64,000 nucleotides of DNA from Proales similis (Eukaryota; Rotifera; Eurotatoria; Ploima; Proalidae). Of the stretch, positions 1 to 11,116 are shown one piece after another (within the stretch, counting starts at the first letter, position 1; each line of letters opens with the position of its first letter). A program made the translations under genes and the position numbers. Where the stretch lies: the NCBI GenBank assembly GCA_019059635.1, contig JAGVRJ010000011.1, forward strand, positions 124,001 to 188,000. Reading direction: 5' to 3'. Under the pieces are notes generated by a model that had not been told where the DNA came from, made no database searches, and saw nothing but the letters and a program-made list of their open reading frames with translations.

Positions 1-3000
1 AACGAGGAAAAGAAATAATTCACCTGCACCAAGAAGTAGATGATGCCCATGGGCACCAAAGTGACCAGGAAGAGGGGTGTCGAGAGCGAGACCATAATGA
101 CCGTGACTAGAACTTGGAAACCGGTGCGAACTAACATTCGAAACGAGCTGGGGATCTGATTTTCGACTGCTTCGATGTCTTTAGAGAAACGGTTTATGAT
201 TCGGCCGAGCGGCGTGGCGTCGAAAAACTGCATTTTGGTGCGTAGAATTGAGTAGAGCATGTTATTGTGAAGGGAACGAGCCGATCTCAGAAGCGATATC
301 AAAAAAGACGCGTCGCCAAACACCACGAACACGTACTGCACCAAATTGATGAGGCCATAGATGCCGAGTCTAAAGAACTTGTTGTCGCCCTCTCGGTCGA
401 TATTGTCGCTCCAGTCGGATAACCAGATGCTCGAGCCGCCCATTGCCGTGTTCAATATCAGATAGCAGCTGAAAGTGATTACATTCAGTGTGAGCGAGCC
501 CGATTTGAAGTAGTCAATTAGAACGTTGAGCTTAACGCTGCCGGTCTCCACTTTTTCTTTCTCGATGAGTTTTTTCTCGGCCGGATCGGTCTTTGCTTTG
601 TCCTGCTCTGCGTTTTTCTCGCTTTCTGTCATTTTCGCTTCTTTCTCCCTTTCAGAAAATTGAATTTTGAAAAGTTGAAAAAAACCACTTGCCATCCGAC
701 GTGCATCAGCTTACTTGGACTTTTCTTCTTGGCTTTGTTTCTCTTTGAAAGCTCACAATTGAGAAGAACTGTAAAGACGGCTGGAAGGCGAAATGAGTTG
801 ACTTACTCAGTTCCTCCTTTTGGGCTTCCTTTTCGCTTAAATACTTGCCCATGAAGGTGGAAAATGAGCCGACAGAGCTTCTTAGCGCTTCGTAACTTCC
901 CTGCGCAGCGATCTGGCCTTTCTCTAGGTAAATGATCTGGTCGCACTCGGGCAAAAAGTTGAGCGAGTTGGTCGCGAAGAACCGAGTAGAGCCGGCTAGA
1001 AGGCCGTATGGTCCGATCACTTGCTCAAATATGTGCTTGCCCACGTGGGAATCAACAGCACTGAGAGGATCGTCGAGTAAAAGAATCTTCTTTCGCGAGT
1101 AAACTGCCCGAGCAAGGCTGATACGCTGCTTCTGCCCGCCCGACAGATTGATGCCTTTCTCGCCAATCTCGGTCTGATCGCCAGCCGGCAGCAGAGCCAA
1201 ATCGGGCCTCAGAGCGCATGCGTCGATAACACGATCGTACCATTGCTGGTCGAAATTCTCACCGAACAGGATGTTGTCTCGCAGAGTTGCGTTAAGTATC
1301 CAAGCCTGTTGGGGAACGTAGGCGACAGAGCCGTCCAAGTTTATCTTGCCTTTGAACTTGTGCATTTCACCAAGGCAGCCAGCGAGAAGGCTCGACTTGC
1401 CACTTCCAACCATACCGACCACTTGTTGTTTTAGGGCAAATTCAAGGAAAACATTTCTCAAGTCCGACTGGATTGGTTCACTTACCAGCGGCCAAATGAC
1501 CCTTTTTAACCTCAAAGTCGGCACTGGTTTACCAAATGAATTGACTCAAGCCATGAATCGAGAATGTTGTGTTTTGAAATTTACTTTGAAATGGTGGCCT
1601 CTAGCGTGCTCCATCCCAGGTCGGCTTGTTTGCATGAAATAGCCACGTCACCGTTGGACGATCGTGAAATGGTCTCCTCGTCGATCTCTTCGCGCAGCAA
1701 AAACTGTCTAATTCTGGTCAACGAAACATTTGTCTTGGAAGCTTGTCAGTCAAAGCCACACAACAAGTCTAAGAAGGACGACAAGTGGCCTTACCATGAT
1801 GTAAAAGGTGATGATTTGAGGAAGAGCTATGAGCGGAAATCGAAGCATATTGAAGAGAGTGAGGCTAACAAAGGCAGTCGAGGCGTCCAAGTTGTTGTTC
1901 TCGTCAATCAGGATGTAGACTAGAAACGAAATGATGGTGACCTGAACAAAATGAGTAAGAGGCCGAAAGGATGATGGTGCAATCGAGCCATACGGCGAAC
2001 GAGGCAAAACTCCACGAGAACGACATGGCCACGTTGTAGAAGCCGAATTTCTTCAACATTTGCAGCTCTTCTTCTCTGGCCTGGTTGACAATGTCACGGA
2101 ACGAAAACTCCCAGCCGTAGAGCTTGAGCACTTTCATGCCATTGAGCACTTCGTTTATGAGTTTGATCCTGGCGTCTTGCTTTTTCAATTTGCTCGTTTG
2201 AATGTCTTTGCTCTTTTTGGACAGGTATATGTTTATGAACACGAACAGGACGAGAGAGCCGAGGCCGGCCAAGCAGGCCACACCCAAATAGCTCCACAGC
2301 ATCACCATTGTGACAATAATTTGGAACGGTGCGCTCCAAATTATGTTGGCGTAGGCTGAAAATTCCACAAATGATTGCGTGTTGACCTTGTTGTTGAGTT
2401 GAATTAGCGATCTTGACTTGATTTAAAGGTCTCCAGTCAGATTACTTGCATCAGATTGACCATTTCACCGACGCTGGCCGCCTTGCGAGATTTGTTGGAG
2501 AGACGAAAGCTCTTTTTGTAAATGAGGCCCATCAGCGCAGTGCGCACCCGAGCGCCCACTATGAACGTGCGATGGAAATAGTGCTGGAGGCAAATGGTCT
2601 GCGCTACGCTGCTCAAAAACAGCAGTGCCGTGTAAAAGTAGCCGACAATCGAATCTTGCGACGGATCTTGAATGAACTTGATCAAAAGACTGTCAAAGTA
2701 GAAAAGTTTAGTTGTTGAGATTAGAGAGATTGAGAGGCCAGCCAGCTTTACTCGAGCACAGCAGGACCCACGAAGGCCAAAGAATCCTGAACGATCTTGA
2801 GAAAGGCTCCGGCGAGGAACTTGCCGTAAAACACTTTGACCAGACACCAGGCGAGCGACGGCTCTTTTACAGACGGTTTGAACTGGTCATCAGTGATCTG
2901 ATTCTTTAATCGAGAATTTAGTCAAATGGTTAAGTTGAGCTGATTAAAATCGAATAGCTTGCATCTGTTTCAATTGATTCCGATTCAACTTTGAACTTGG

Positions 3001-4130
3001 TTAGCCGCGTGTATTGCTCGGTCTGACGGCTGCATTCGTCCATGTAGGCTTTGGCGAGTGAGTTCCACTCTTGTTCAAGCCGTGTAGTCAGCGTTTGTCC
3101 TTTCTCGCTTGACTCGAGCTCCCACATGTCTTGGCGTTCGAGCGATTTCCGATAGCCGGTCAATATCATTCTAAAGCAGACCGACTCAGAGTCTATGAAC
3201 GAAATGGGCGCAGAAAACTGTTCGCTTACGGATTGAGCCACCAGAATGTGAGACGCGACAAAATGGGCGAGTCGTTTTCCGGATATTCTTTCTGTTTAAT
3301 GAGAAAATAGGTTATTTTTGACAAGTAACAAGCATCGAAATTTTTGGCCAAGATTAGGTTGTCGACCTTGAACATATTTCGATTCGATCAAGTTTACTCA
3401 CCAGGCTGCTCTCGGTGATTTTGGCCTTTACAGATCGCTCGGAAAATGCACTGAGTCCGACAATCACAAGCAAAAGACTGAAATTGGCGAAGAACAGCGC
3501 AAAGTCAAACCGATCGTAATCGGGCACGTTTTGACTTTGGATAATATTTGAGCGAAAATTGACTATGTCGCCGACGAGGACAAACACCCAGAAAAGGAAT
3601 GAGAGCATGCTGGAGGCAAGGCCGTACTTAGCCTCATAGAACAAGAAGAAGACGATCAGAGCCTGCAGACGTGGATTTGAAATGAATGCTCAGCGTGAAG
3701 AGAGTGCTGAATGCTCGCTTACGTAAGTGAATATGAACAGCAGCGGGGTTATGAAGTGAACCGGATATCGATCGACTTGTTGCTGTGAGGAGTCGACAAT
3801 CGCTTTGATGAACATGATCAGCTGGCAGACAACCAGCAAAGAGATGATGATCTGCCGAATGAACGTGATCAAGAGACTGACTTGAGCTGCTCAATTGCAT
3901 TAAAGTACCAGCTTAGAGTAGCTTAGCGCGGACAGTTTGACCACCGTGTTCCTCTTGCGCCGGATCATGTAGATCCAGGCGGGCGAGAGAATCCACACCA
4001 AAAGACATGTGCCCCAAGGTATGAGCGAGTATCGGATGCAAAAACTCAAGTCGGATATGGTCCGATTCTGGTCGGCTTCTACAGTTGGCCAAAGGCCCGA
4101 GCCGCATAGTTCTTCGTAAAATCCCGACAT
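1..4130 (-). CDS. ABCC (MRP1-type) ATP-binding cassette transporter, 3' part beyond the window
   Basis: Membrane exporter of the ABCC/MRP family, which moves organic anions and glutathione conjugates. The start is the ATG at 4130 (MSGFYEELCGSG), which gives an MRP1-like N-terminus before the first TM helix. Exons that close in phase are 3909-4130, 3723-3851, 3402-3662, 3230-3291, 2963-3170, 2752-2903, 2446-2689, 1994-2386, 1795-1941 and 1585-1733, then the NBD1 exons (about 1500-660) and the start of TMD2 (about 650-1). Order: TMD0, L0 linker (LSRLTFWW), TMD1 (ANIIWSAPF, KVLKLYGWEF), NBD1 with Walker A GMVGSGKSS, signature LSGGQKQR and Walker B ILLLDD, then TMD2 (LGRIINRFSKDIEAVENQ). The NBD1 switch histidine is replaced by Asn (967-969). 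The second NBD lies beyond position 1. The intron at 2904-2962 may have a GC donor. The presence of TMD0 points to the MRP1/2/3/6 subgroup; the exact orthologue is not determined. Confidence 0.93.
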
Positions 4131-4488
4131 TATTGCATAAGAACTAAACAAGCACGTATTCTCTCTGTGTTTTTCTCTTTTATTCGTTGCCCAAATTTTC
4201 TTAATCAAACCTCATTCAAAGATAATTTCGTCATCTCAGTCTCATAAATTGCTCAAGTTGACTCGATTATCTAAGCCCTTGATAAGCGCCCGCGTTTTAT
4301 TTTCGCAATTAGTCGAGTCAGGTTCTCGCCTCGGAGTTCGCTCCTCTCAATTTTATCAAGCTGCCACCGAAAGAAGTGACCACCAGTGCGAAAGATTTGC
4401 GTTCAGATCCAACTTGCTAGCTGGGTTTAAAAGTCAATTTATTCTAAAAGCTTTCAATTTACAATCGGATGAGTGACTATCAATGGGA

Positions 4489-5340
4489 CTAAACCGCACT
4501 TTCTCTTACGACTTGCTCGTAGGGCGGGGGTACTTCGTTGTCGCTCGTCTTGATCGACTCGTTGTCCTCATGCAAACGAGTGGCTAAGTCGGTCGTCGAA
4601 CATTGGCCGTTAGTCGAGAAAGCTTGCGTCGAATCAGGCAGGATTCGCTGAATTGCATCCGGATCGAGTCGAAAATTCGGAGCCAAGAGCCAGTCGGTCG
4701 TTGTAAGATCGTTTGATTTGGCGAACTTAACCGGTTGCGGTGGAGGCACATTGGCCGTTAGAGTCGGTAGATGGTTTGACGAGTCTTTCGCTGGCCGATC
4801 ATAGCGACCGGGCACATCGTATTTGCGATTAATGACTGTTTTCACCGGCTTGCAAGGCAGTTCGCTTTCGAAGGCCATGTTCTCGTAAAATGTGCCAAAC
4901 TGGCCGTAGAACGAAGGCTGCTCGCAATCTGATGAGCAGCTAGAGGCCGAGTCGTCCGAGCACGAAGACGAGCTGGCGTAGTTTGGCGAGCCGAAAGCAC
5001 TTCGATTTGTCTCATTTGCACTGTTCTGACTGCTCGCTCTGGCTCTTCTTTGCGCTCGTCTGGCTCGTCTCTGTCTACCTCTCTTTTTGAACAAGTATCG
5101 ACAGCAAAGGCGGCGAATTTGCTCGCACAACTGAACGCACTTGATCATTATGAGCATCACAATAAAGAACACCGACGAGGAGAGCAGGAAGGTCAAGGTG
5201 TAGACGAACCATGCGTAGCCATGCAGCTCCATGTCGCCGCGATCGACTCTAAATATGCAGAAGAGAAACGAGATGAGAATGATGATTGTAGACGCTGGCC
5301 ACCCAAGAAGAGCGTGCGAACAAACACAAACGATCGCCAT
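4489..5340 (-). CDS. Unrecognised two-helix membrane protein with C-terminal PPxY motif
   Basis: The open frame codes for 283 residues from the ATG at 5340. Residues about 15-32 and 44-68 are strongly hydrophobic helices. They are followed by Cys-rich, then Arg/Lys-rich juxtamembrane sequence (KKRGRQRRARRAQRR), a Ser-rich acidic stretch, and a long disordered tail ending in PPPYEQVVRESAV. PPxY is the classic ligand for WW domains of NEDD4-type ubiquitin ligases, so trafficking or ubiquitin-linked turnover is possible (inference). A plausible 3' splice site (CTCTCAACAG) lies directly upstream of GTCATGGCG, so a 5' exon, coding or untranslated, may be missing from this model. I do not recognise the family. 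It lies 358 bp upstream of the ABCC start on the same strand. Confidence 0.6.
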   Translation of the reverse strand: MAIVCVCSHALLGWPASTIIILISFLFCIFRVDRGDMELHGYAWFVYTLTFLLSSSVFFIVMLIMIKCVQLCEQIRRLCCRYLFKKRGRQRRARRAQRRARASSQNSANETNRSAFGSPNYASSSSCSDDSASSCSSDCEQPSFYGQFGTFYENMAFESELPCKPVKTVINRKYDVPGRYDRPAKDSSNHLPTLTANVPPPQPVKFAKSNDLTTTDWLLAPNFRLDPDAIQRILPDSTQAFSTNGQCSTTDLATRLHEDNESIKTSDNEVPPPYEQVVRESAV

Positions 5341-6915
5341 GACCTGTTGAGAGAGAGCGCACGTTTGGCGCTGGTGATAACCAAAATGATGACAATCATC
5401 ACGACTATGAGAATGACAATCATGGCCATGATCGTATTAGGCCAGGCGTTCGCCCATTGTGTGTGTGTGTGTGTGTGCGCGCTGTTTTTAGGTGGTCGGT
5501 CAAAGTCACGGCTAAACATGGAGTTGAATAATTGCGCGCACCTAAGCCGCCGGCCCATATGATCGTTGCACTTGCGAAGCAAATTGGCACAAATGCGCCG
5601 TAACTCGGTCATTCGGTCAAGTGTCTTATTATTACTCTCGCTCACTCTTTTTTGTACCTTTTCTACTTGCTGCACTGCTCTCCCCTCCCCTGCGCCCTCT
5701 CTCCTCTCGATCCTACCTCCGCACTAACCGCTTCTCCTCTCTTTCCCCTCCGTCCCTTTCGGTCTAGCCGGTCTCTGTGGGCCGCTCTTTGGTCGTTGAC
5801 GATGGCCGCGCTCTATTTGAAGAGTTCGGAACGCGGCTTCGTCCTACCGACTAAGGCCAAACACTTATTATTGCAATCTGATACCGAGCACGTATGGCGT
5901 GAGGTAGAGGCGATGTTTGTCCATTTAGAGAGAGCGAGAGCAAGCAAATCGATTTAATTATGACCAAGTCCGACACAAATGCATACACCATGTCGTCCGG
6001 CTCTGCCTTACAAGCCGATTGCTTGCCTTTTATTAAATCTGACTCAAACGCGAGCCCAATTACATGACGGCTCATTGTAGTTTTCTTTTTCATTTCGTTT
6101 TTTTTTTCTTAGTTTTTACTTCTTTTTTTGTTAATTTTAATTAAATAGAGGCAGCAATTAGAAATAAAAATGAGAAAAAAAGAGAAGAATATCAGGGAGG
6201 TGAGAGCTCTTCTCACAGCCGATGAACGCCGCCTCGACTTAATTGTTTTTGACGGCCACGGCTAGAACAATATTAGGCGCTCATGCGTTTCCTAAACCAA
6301 TTTGCACGCAGATTTGCCAACGAGCTAGGGCTTGCCACAACCCACTTAGGTGTCTCAAATTGGGCCCAAATAATCCTCTTATGCTCACTTTAAGAAGGGC
6401 ACGTTTGCGTCGTGCTCAAACAAGAATACTCTTGCCACCGATCTGATCGGGTCGTTGAAGCTTAAATCGATCACATATGAACAGTACGCTTGTTCAGTTG
6501 GTTCAGCCTCTTTTATTTGGTCGATAAACGGCGCTCTAAAACAAGCTGGGCCTGTGTCGCTCGATTCAGATTCAATTTGTTGGCTTGCCATGTAAATTTG
6601 AAAGCAAGAGTGCTTAAAACTGCATAAAAGTGAAAAACAAGAGAGAATATATATTAAGAGAGATCAGAGAGAAATGCGGTGAACATAATGCCTAGGAAAC
6701 GAGCAGTCGACTGCGGGGATAGATTAAGGCTGCAAGTGGCTCATAATTAGCAACTGATCGCATGGTTGATTCTCTCTTCTCCTTTAATTTTGAACTTTGC
6801 TTTTCTGTCCTCGACAAGCAAAACTATTCAAAACGACATCTGAATTGTGAATTGACATAGAAAAGTCGCACCTTCAAGGTCGAACTGGACAGGAGTAATT
6901 GAACAAGCCTCGAAC
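5341..6915. other. Intergenic stretch, divergent promoter region
   Basis: No convincing gene. This separates the PPxY membrane protein (minus) from the first acyltransferase (plus). It holds a GT dinucleotide run at about 5459-5477, a pyrimidine-rich stretch at about 5640-5770 and A/T-rich sequence at 6090-6180. The 160-codon minus frame at 5193-5675 is partly repeat-driven and could at most include a 5' exon of the neighbouring gene. Confidence 0.5.
5459..5477. repeat. GT dinucleotide run
   Basis: Short GT microsatellite upstream of the PPxY membrane protein; translated on the minus strand it gives the HTHTHT run of a frame that I do not accept as coding. Confidence 0.8.
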
Positions 6916-8389
6916 ATGAGCAACGCTCTGATTGGCTTCCTTAAAACCCTTCTTCCACTTCAGCTTATGCTGTTTTACACGTTTGTCACCAGTGGCCTCA
7001 TCGTCAATTTCCTGCAGCTACTCACGCTCCCGATCTGGCCGTTTAGCAAGAAGCTCTACAGAAGAGTAAACTGTGGCCTTGCCTACCTGCTCTGGTCGGG
7101 TAAGCCTGTCTTGGTTGGTCGTGAGACTTTCAGTTGTATTTCATCTCATTAAACGCGAGCCAGAGTTCACGTTCCTCGCACAAGAATGGTCCGGCAGCGA
7201 TGTGGTCATTTACATGAACGAAAAGGACTTTGCCAAGGTGAACAAAGAGCACACAATCGTGATAATGAACCACAAATACGACGTCGACTGGCTCATGGGC
7301 TGGATAGTCTGCCAGAGGACTGGCCTCTTGCCCGGTTCTAAGATTGTGGGCAAATCGTCGCTCAAATTGGTGCCACTGATCGGCTGGTGCTGGCTATTTA
7401 CCGAAAGTGTCTTTATCAAACGCAAATGGGAAGTGGACAAGACCAAGCTGATCGAAGGATTCGACAAGATTCTCACCGACTATCCGGACGATCAGTTTTT
7501 CAATGTAAGCTTCCCACCCGTTCACTCAAAGCGAGAGCGTTCATTTACGTTCAAATTGGCAGATATTGATGTTTTGTGAAGGAACTCGCTTCACAGAGAA
7601 AAAGCACGAGGCGAGCATGAAGATTGCGAAAGAAAAAGGCCTTCCACAGCTAAAGCATCATCTCTTGCCGCGTTCCAAAGGCTTCTCGCTGCTCGTCAAA
7701 GGCACAGCGGGTCGAAGTAAGCAGCCGGTCGACTAATAGACTAGATCAAGACTTCAAATTAACCTGAGCATGAAACAAAGTCGAATCTATTCTCGATTTA
7801 ACCATTGGAATCAAATCGGCTGACGGCGGCAAGCCGAGCTTGAACGCTATTCGCAACGGCAAGCCTGTTCAAAGCGAGATATTTGTTAGACGCATTCCAA
7901 TGAGCCAAGTGCCTCAAGACGACGAGGGATCGGCCAAGTTCCTCTTCAACATGTACAAAGAGAAGGTGAGAGCTCGTCCTGTCGACTCGGCTTGGTTCAA
8001 CTTCAATGCTGGCTTTGCCTTTTGAACAGGACGAAATATTCGACGTATACGCTAGAACGGGCAGCTTTGAGTCGCTGGGCGAGACCAAGATCAAATTGAA
8101 GAAAAACTATTTCGATCTCTTTATCTGCATCGTCTGGCTGACGGTTCTTTGCTTGCCAATGACCTACTGGCTGCTTACGTTTCTGGCAAGTGCAAGTCTC
8201 TACAGCAAACTGATTGTGCTCGGCCTCTTCTTTTCAAGTAAACGCTCATTCGCCGTTGGCTGCATCTCTTGTTTGCTCTAATGGCGATTCGTTTAAGCAA
8301 ACATCCTCGTCAATTTGTTCGTTCGAGTGACAGAAACAGACGCCGGCTCTGAATATGGGCTCAATTCAAAAGTAAAAAAAGCCGACTAA
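6916..8389 (+). CDS. 1-acyl-sn-glycerol-3-phosphate acyltransferase (AGPAT3/4 type), copy 1
   Basis: Transfers an acyl chain to lysophosphatidic acid to make phosphatidic acid at the ER membrane. Six exons close in phase: 6916-7099, 7164-7504, 7563-7716, 7781-7965, 8030-8237 and 8298-8389, giving 387 residues (human AGPAT3 is 376). An N-terminal hydrophobic helix precedes acyltransferase motif I, NHKYDVDW (NHx4D catalytic pair). Motif II (SVFIKRKWEVDK) follows, then EGTR within FCEGTRFTEKKH for glycerolipid binding, and KGLPQLKHHLLPRSKG. Two C-terminal hydrophobic segments end the protein. The start at 6916 gives the family-typical MSNALIGFLKTLLP. A related gene follows 538 bp downstream on the same strand. 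Whether it is AGPAT3 or AGPAT4 is not resolved. Confidence 0.94.
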
Positions 8390-8927
8390 TGAACGCCGGC
8401 CGCTCTGGCTGCGGCTTTTTCCTCTTTTTGAATTCCTACAGTTTCTTTGTTCGTTCGATTTGTCCTCCAGACATCGATGCAATCATGGAATAAATTAAGA
8501 AAATTGGAAATCAATTCTAGCGGAAATTGGATTTAAGAACGATCGGGAATCGAAGATTAATCAGCAGGGGGACGGCCGCCGGGCTGGTCAAACAAAAAGG
8601 ACGCAAACGAGGTGAGAGGGATCGTAAGGGTGTTGCAAACTAGCTCACATCTGATGACTTGAATCGAATTATTCGCTCGTTAATTTAACGTCGGCGGCGA
8701 CTGCGAGCCGAGAATAAATAATTTTTCCAAGTCACCTGAAAACGACAAGTGTGTTCGATAAGAGAGAGCGAGAGAGAGAGCTCGTTCTCGTCTTAATTAT
8801 TTGAAACGACTCGGAGCGAGCTAAAAAACGCGAGAAGGGAGTAGAGCGCGCACGAGCTTTTTCGCCAACGCCAAGAGGCAGTCACAAGTCTTGAGTGTAG
8901 GAATAACAATAATAATTTTTATTAATA
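8390..8927. other. Intergenic region between the two acyltransferase genes
   Basis: 538 bp with no gene seen. It contains a purine-rich GA tract at about 8761-8780 and presumably the 3' UTR of copy 1 and the promoter of copy 2. Confidence 0.5.
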
Positions 8928-10720
8928 ATGTGGTGGCGCGAGTTTAAGAAGCAGTTGCTGCCTCAACTGCTCATATCTTACACATTTGTTGTATGCGGAA
9001 TATTGGTAAACATCGCGCAGACCATCACCTGGCTGTTTGTGCGTCCGTTCGATCGCTACTTGTTCAAGAGACTAAACTACTACTTGGCGATTGCGTTCTG
9101 GTCGAGTAAGTAGACTTTGCCGTTTTTGTTCTTTGGTTTCGTTCTAGCTAAATACGCTCGGAATTGCCAGATTTGACCGCACTGGCTCAATGGTGGGCTG
9201 GCGTGGACATGGAGTTCTACATGAACACTGAGGATTTCAAAATGATCAACCAAGAGAACATGGTCTGCGTGCTCAACCACAAGTACGATCTTGACTGGAT
9301 TGTCGGCTGGGTCATTTGCCAGCGAGCCAACATACTTGGGGTTGATGAGCAAGAATACCTCCTCTCGTCTCCTGCTAACTCTTCAATTAACAAAGGGCTG
9401 CAAAGTAGTGCTCAAGGAGAGCCTCAAGTACGTGCCCTTTTTGGGCTGGTCGTGGGTCTGCAGCGAGTACATATTTCTGAAACGAGTCTGGGACAAAGAC
9501 AAAAAGGTTCTAGAGCGTGACTTGCGTCAGGTATTCGACTACCCGAGTGACCTTCATTTTAACGTAAGAGCACAGAACATGCTGTAAGTATATGGACGTA
9601 TGGTCAGTTTTATTGCTCAAGGTCACCATATTCTGCGAGGGCACCCGCTTCACCCAAGAGAAGCACCAAGTGAGCATGCAAGTCGCGCGTCAAAAGGGTC
9701 TTCCAGTTCTCAAGCATCATTTGTTGCCACGCAGCAAAGGCTTTTGTTTGCTCATGAGCCAAGTGGGTGACAACGGTGAGTACAATAGTACGCCTCTTCA
9801 TAGTCAGTCAGCGACATTTCAGCTCGTTCTAGTCAAGTTTCTGTACGATTTGACCATGTACATGGAAAATGTGAACGGCCAGGAGGTGAACTTGAGCCAC
9901 ATACGAAACGGAGTTCCGTTAAAGTGCAGAGCAATGATGCGTCGAATACCGATCTCGGACATTCCGATTCACGATGCGGAACAGTGCGCCCAATATGTTC
10001 ACAAGCTCTATCGCGAGAAGGTTCGTTCCAACTTTTCAATTATTTCGCTTGCTCGGGCACAGCTCAGGCCGAAAGATTACATCTGAGCGGATGTGATGTA
10101 TGAGGCATGGTCAATCTGACGATCCTGTGCGAAAAGAATTCGATCTAGCCAATTAGAAACAGGAGACGAAGAGTTAGAAGTTGAGAGCTACAGACAGAGA
10201 ACGAGAGAGAGAGAGAGGGGGGAAGGGAGGAGGCTAGAACTCAGCCTGATAGAACAAGAGCCTATTTTAACGCTCGATTGACCTTCGCTCGATCGAATCG
10301 ATGATGGAGCCAAAGGCCGATCGGCCGATTAATTGGACGGATGAATTAATTTGCTTAATTTTGTGTGATGTTTCTAAAAGGACGAGATATTCGACAGGCT
10401 GAAGAGCGGAGGCGATCTGAGTGCGCTCGGGGCGAGCAAATGTGATCTAAAAAGGAACAAGATTGATTTGGTCATCTCGCTCGCATGGATGATTGTCATA
10501 CTTGTACCGTCCGGCATCTACTTCTATTCTCTGCTTGTGTGGGCCTCTTGGGGCCTCAGGCTGAGTTTGCTGCTTGTTCCGGCCTTGAGTAAGTGGCGCC
10601 ACTCGAGACAATCAGCATGGCTCATCATTAATCGTTTCTCTCGTTTCAGTCATGGGCCTCATTAATTTCATGATCGCCCGCGCGGACAACAAGTCGGAAT
10701 TCGGACTCAAACGCGAATGA
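8928..10720 (+). CDS. 1-acyl-sn-glycerol-3-phosphate acyltransferase (AGPAT3/4 type), copy 2
   Basis: Second acyltransferase of the tandem pair, with the same predicted reaction. Seven exons close in phase: 8928-9105, 9171-9340, 9396-9563, 9622-9775, 9833-10020, 10381-10588 and 10650-10720, giving 378 residues. NHKYDLDW supplies the NHx4D catalytic pair and FCEGTRFTQEKH the EGTR motif; RRIPISDIP matches RRIPMSQVP in copy 1. The exons carrying EGTR (154 nt) and the C-terminal membrane region (208 nt) have the same lengths as in copy 1. The single 341-nt exon of copy 1 is split here into 170+168 nt, so one intron was gained or lost after duplication. The 360-bp intron 10021-10380 is long for this locus. 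The copies are clearly diverged and likely both functional. Confidence 0.93.
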
Positions 10721-11116
10721 CAGCCGATTAATTACCATCACACATTGACGCTGCCAGCATCATCACCACCACCACCAGCAGAGAGCGACATGTCCTAAAC
10801 AAGTCGTTGTCTTGACCATTCAACAATTGGTGACCATGAAGCGTTGATAAGCACCTCTCAAGTTTCGAATTAACGCTCTTGATGGCCGCCAAGCCGCAAT
10901 TAAACTTGTTCGCTTCGCGAGTTTTGATCATCGTTTTGTGTTTTATTTTCAACGTAGCAATTATAATATCTTTTGCGAAAACAAGAAAATTGTAACGAAA
11001 CCATCGAAAAGAATAAATAATTTACATCGACTGATAAAATTAAATAGAAAAGCTTGTAACTTGTTTTTGTGTGTGTGTGTAAAATGCGAATGGAGCAGGG
11101 AATGGACGCGTTCGTC
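10721..11116. other. Convergent intergenic region
   Basis: About 400 bp between two convergent stop codons, holding the two 3' ends. It contains AATAAA-like and A/T-rich sequence near 11010-11050 and a short GT run at about 11070. No gene seen. Confidence 0.5.

Noticed and set aside
3852-3908. Apparent premature stop in the ABCC gene after the first exon
   Set aside because: A 57-bp GT-AG intron removes both in-frame stops and keeps phase, so the gene is not broken here.
5193-5675. 160-codon minus frame upstream of the PPxY protein
   Set aside because: It runs through a GT repeat and overlaps the accepted gene in another frame; no splice from it to 5340 closes in phase. A 5' exon inside it is possible but not supported.
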